From the NCBI RefSeq assembly GCF_900116905.1, contig NZ_FPCG01000001.1:62001-126000 (forward strand): a DNA stretch of 64,000 nt, written 5' to 3'. Made by a program: the position numbers and the translations under genes. Below the pieces are notes generated by a model. The model saw nothing but the letters and a program-made list of their open reading frames with translations. It had not been told where the DNA came from and made no database searches. Within the stretch, counting starts at the first letter, position 1, and the number at the start of each line of letters is the position of its first letter. Positions 57,420 through 64,000 of the stretch are shown piece after piece. This DNA comes from Micrococcus terreus. GTDB taxonomy: Bacteria; Actinomycetota; Actinomycetes; Actinomycetales; Micrococcaceae.

Positions 57420-58745
57420 ATGACCGCCACCCTGACCCAGCCGCGCCGCATCGAGGCGGCGCCGCAGGTGCGCCCTGCGTCCGGCCCTGCCGGAGTGGGG
57501 ACGCCCTCAGGCGGCCGGGCGCGCCTGGCCCTGCTGGACGTGCTGCGGCTGGTGGCCGCAGTGTCCGTGGTCCTGTTCCACTGGACGGCGTGGCATCACG
57601 GCAACTGGGGACGCCATGGCGCCCCGGCGGCCGAGGCCTGGCCCGAGCTCAGCCAGTGGAGCTCCGTCGGAGCCTTGGGCGTGCAGCTGTTCTTCATCAT
57701 CTCCGGGTTCGTGATCCTGCTCTCCTGCTACGGCAGGGCGCCGGCCCGATTCATCGGATCCCGCATCGGCAGGCTCTACCCGGCCTACTGGGTGGCCGTG
57801 CTGGCGGTGGTCGTGCTGCTGTTCGTCCTGTGGCCCGAGCTGGGGGTGAACCGCAGCCCGTCGGAGATCCTGCCCAACCTGACGATGTTCCAGGGCGGGA
57901 TGGACGGGGTGGGCCATCTGGACGGCGTCTACTGGACGCTGTGGGTGGAGATGAAGTTCTACCTGTGGATCCTGGCGTTCATGCTGGTGGGCATGACCCG
58001 AGCGCGCGTGCTCGTCTTCGCAGCGCTGTGGCCCGTGGCCGGCACGGTGCTGCACACCGTCCTGTCCGGCGCCGGACAGAACGTGGCCTGGGTCCAGGTC
58101 ATGCTGTTCCCCGAGTACTCGGCACTGTTCGCGGGGGGCATGGTGCTGTTCCTGATCCACCGTTTCGGTCACACCTGGACCCGGTGGGGAGTGCTGGCGG
58201 TGAACGTGGTCCTGGGCTCGGCCTGGTCCGCGCACATCCAGCGCAGAGAGACCGCAGAGCTCACCGGCTATGACTACCCGCTTCCACTGTTCTGGGCGAT
58301 CGTCGCCGGGCTGTTCGGGGTGGTGGCCCTGCTGACCCTGACGCGCCTGTCCCGTGTCCAGGTGCCCGGCGCGGCACTGGCCGGATCCCTGACCTACCCG
58401 GTCTACCTGGTCCACCAGCTGTGGGGATGGTGGCTGATCATGCTGCTCTCACCGCTGCTGCCGAAGGAGGCCGTGCTGATCTTGACGCTGGGGGCCGTGC
58501 TGCTGGCGGCATGGCGCATCCACCGCAGGGTGGAGACCCCGCTGGGACCGCGCCTGCAGCGCACGGTGACGGCCGTCGTCGGGAATCTGCCCGTGGTGGG
58601 GCCGTGGCTGGCCCGGCCCCGGGGAGACCGGTCGGCGGCCCACCGTGCCGTCCCGCAGCGCTACCGACTGTCCGTGGAGCCTGCAGCACTGCGCGGATCA
58701 CCGGTGGTGACCACGATTCCGCCGCACCGGATTCCGATGCGGTGA
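57420..58745 (+). CDS. Acyltransferase-3 family membrane protein (OafA-like)
   Basis: A 441-residue polytopic acyltransferase that typically O-acylates cell-surface polysaccharide or peptidoglycan sugars. The first helix carries LLDVLRLVAAVSVVLFHWTA with the catalytic His near residue 56. GALGVQLFFIISGFVILLS and RFIGSRIGRLYPAYWVAV are the family's R-x10-R-type region, and about ten membrane helices follow. The C-terminus (about 380-441) is basic and cytoplasmic. The ATG at 57420 has AGGAGGA about 10 nt upstream. It is inserted between rplL and rpoB, with an exact 14-mer repeat near its end. Confidence 0.88.
   Translation: MTATLTQPRRIEAAPQVRPASGPAGVGTPSGGRARLALLDVLRLVAAVSVVLFHWTAWHHGNWGRHGAPAAEAWPELSQWSSVGALGVQLFFIISGFVILLSCYGRAPARFIGSRIGRLYPAYWVAVLAVVVLLFVLWPELGVNRSPSEILPNLTMFQGGMDGVGHLDGVYWTLWVEMKFYLWILAFMLVGMTRARVLVFAALWPVAGTVLHTVLSGAGQNVAWVQVMLFPEYSALFAGGMVLFLIHRFGHTWTRWGVLAVNVVLGSAWSAHIQRRETAELTGYDYPLPLFWAIVAGLFGVVALLTLTRLSRVQVPGAALAGSLTYPVYLVHQLWGWWLIMLLSPLLPKEAVLILTLGAVLLAAWRIHRRVETPLGPRLQRTVTAVVGNLPVVGPWLARPRGDRSAAHRAVPQRYRLSVEPAALRGSPVVTTIPPHRIPMR
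58572..58585 (+). repeat. GCCGTCGTCGGGAA repeat, exact
   Basis: Near the 3' end of the acyltransferase gene, where it encodes part of AVVGN, a different frame from the PDDG-coding copies. Confidence 0.7.
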
Positions 58746-58829
58746 GCGGGTCCTGCTCCCGCTGGTGGGACGCTGGCGGGCCAGAGTAGCGAGGCCGGCG
58801 GGGGAGTGGGGCAGGACACGCCGGGGTCA

Positions 58830-58859
58830 GTGGACGGATGGAGACCTCCGGGTTATGAT
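58830..58859 (+). promoter_or_regulatory. rpoB promoter and long leader
   Basis: TATGAT (58854-58859) with a weak -35 GTGGAC (58830-58835). The leader to the TTG start is about 190 nt and holds GTCCACC/GGTGGAC (58881-58918) as a stem. The whole 311-bp gap 58746-59056 has no convincing gene. Confidence 0.55.
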
Positions 58860-59056
58860 GGATCTTTGCGTCTCCCCTAAGTCCACCCCTGAGGTCTCCT
58901 CCGGCATGCCCGGTGGACGTCAGCGTGGACCGGGCAACGGACTGGCCTTCATATAGCGGTGGGCCCCGTGGAATGCAGCGACTCCCGGACCCTGATGGTC
59001 CCACGGAGCGCCGGGGGAGCGAACGGAAGCACTCAAGGCCTGTGGAAGGAACCCCT

Positions 59057-64000
<4,944 letters not shown>

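Noticed and set aside
145-58585. Reading the 14-mer as a chromosome-polarity (KOPS) motif
   Set aside because: Copies occur on both strands in similar number within one 64-kb stretch, whereas KOPS are strongly strand-biased.

Overview
The window is a stretch of chromosome from a high-GC Gram-positive actinobacterium, most likely Micrococcales and probably Micrococcaceae. The evidence is a mycothiol synthase (mshD) next to a GlnR-type regulator, an NusG with a long acidic N-terminus, an actinobacterial hadA-hadB pair, trpT-secE-nusG-rplK-rplA-rplJ-rplL-rpoB-rpoC gene order, TANNNT-type -10 boxes and many apparently leaderless genes. A FemX-like enzyme followed by a D-aspartate-ligase-type ATP-grasp enzyme suggests a Lys-based peptidoglycan with a D-Asp or D-Glu containing bridge. 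The species cannot be fixed from this sequence. I see no prophage, insertion sequence or CRISPR array.

Layout. 1-8.3 kb: a compact type VII secretion locus. On the minus strand a small coiled-coil membrane protein, EccD, a MinD/ParA-like ATPase, EccC and the start of a RarD-like permease are tightly coupled. Two small ESAT-6-like proteins lie divergently, and the promoter region between them holds two perfect palindromes. 8.4-14.8 kb: FprA, HtpX, a YajQ-type protein, tRNA-Tyr, an RtcB RNA ligase with a structured leader and a possible small ORF, and thioredoxin. 14.9-22.7 kb: an AlkA-like glycosylase, cystathionine beta-synthase with a gamma-synthase/lyase (transsulfuration), an amidohydrolase, and the FemX/D-Asp-ligase pair. 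22.7-29.4 kb: a DEAD-box helicase with a long leader, tRNA-Thr and tRNA-Met, and a secreted phytase-esterase-like protein with a PHO-box-like sequence upstream. 29.5-35.4 kb: hadA-hadB-murB, asd, thyA-folA. 35-45.8 kb: a GntR regulator with its membrane protein partner, NUDIX/phosphatase, mshD, glnR, a nitrobindin-like protein with YgfZ, and pfkA. 45.9-50 kb: a PspC/LiaF-like envelope-stress cluster with a PspC-fused sensor kinase and a response regulator. 50-64 kb: aspartate aminotransferase, then tRNA-Trp, secE, nusG, rplK, rplA, rplJ, rplL, rpoB and the start of rpoC. The last block is interrupted by a two-domain GNAT protein and an acyltransferase-3 membrane protein.

Two window-wide signals stand out. 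First, the 14-mer GCCGTCGTCGGGAA occurs six times exactly and four more times with one mismatch, in both orientations, inside and between genes. Second, about fifteen genes start 6-7 nt after a -10-like hexamer with no room for a ribosome binding site. This repeatedly decides between alternative start codons (for example thyA at a GTG and femX at the second ATG).
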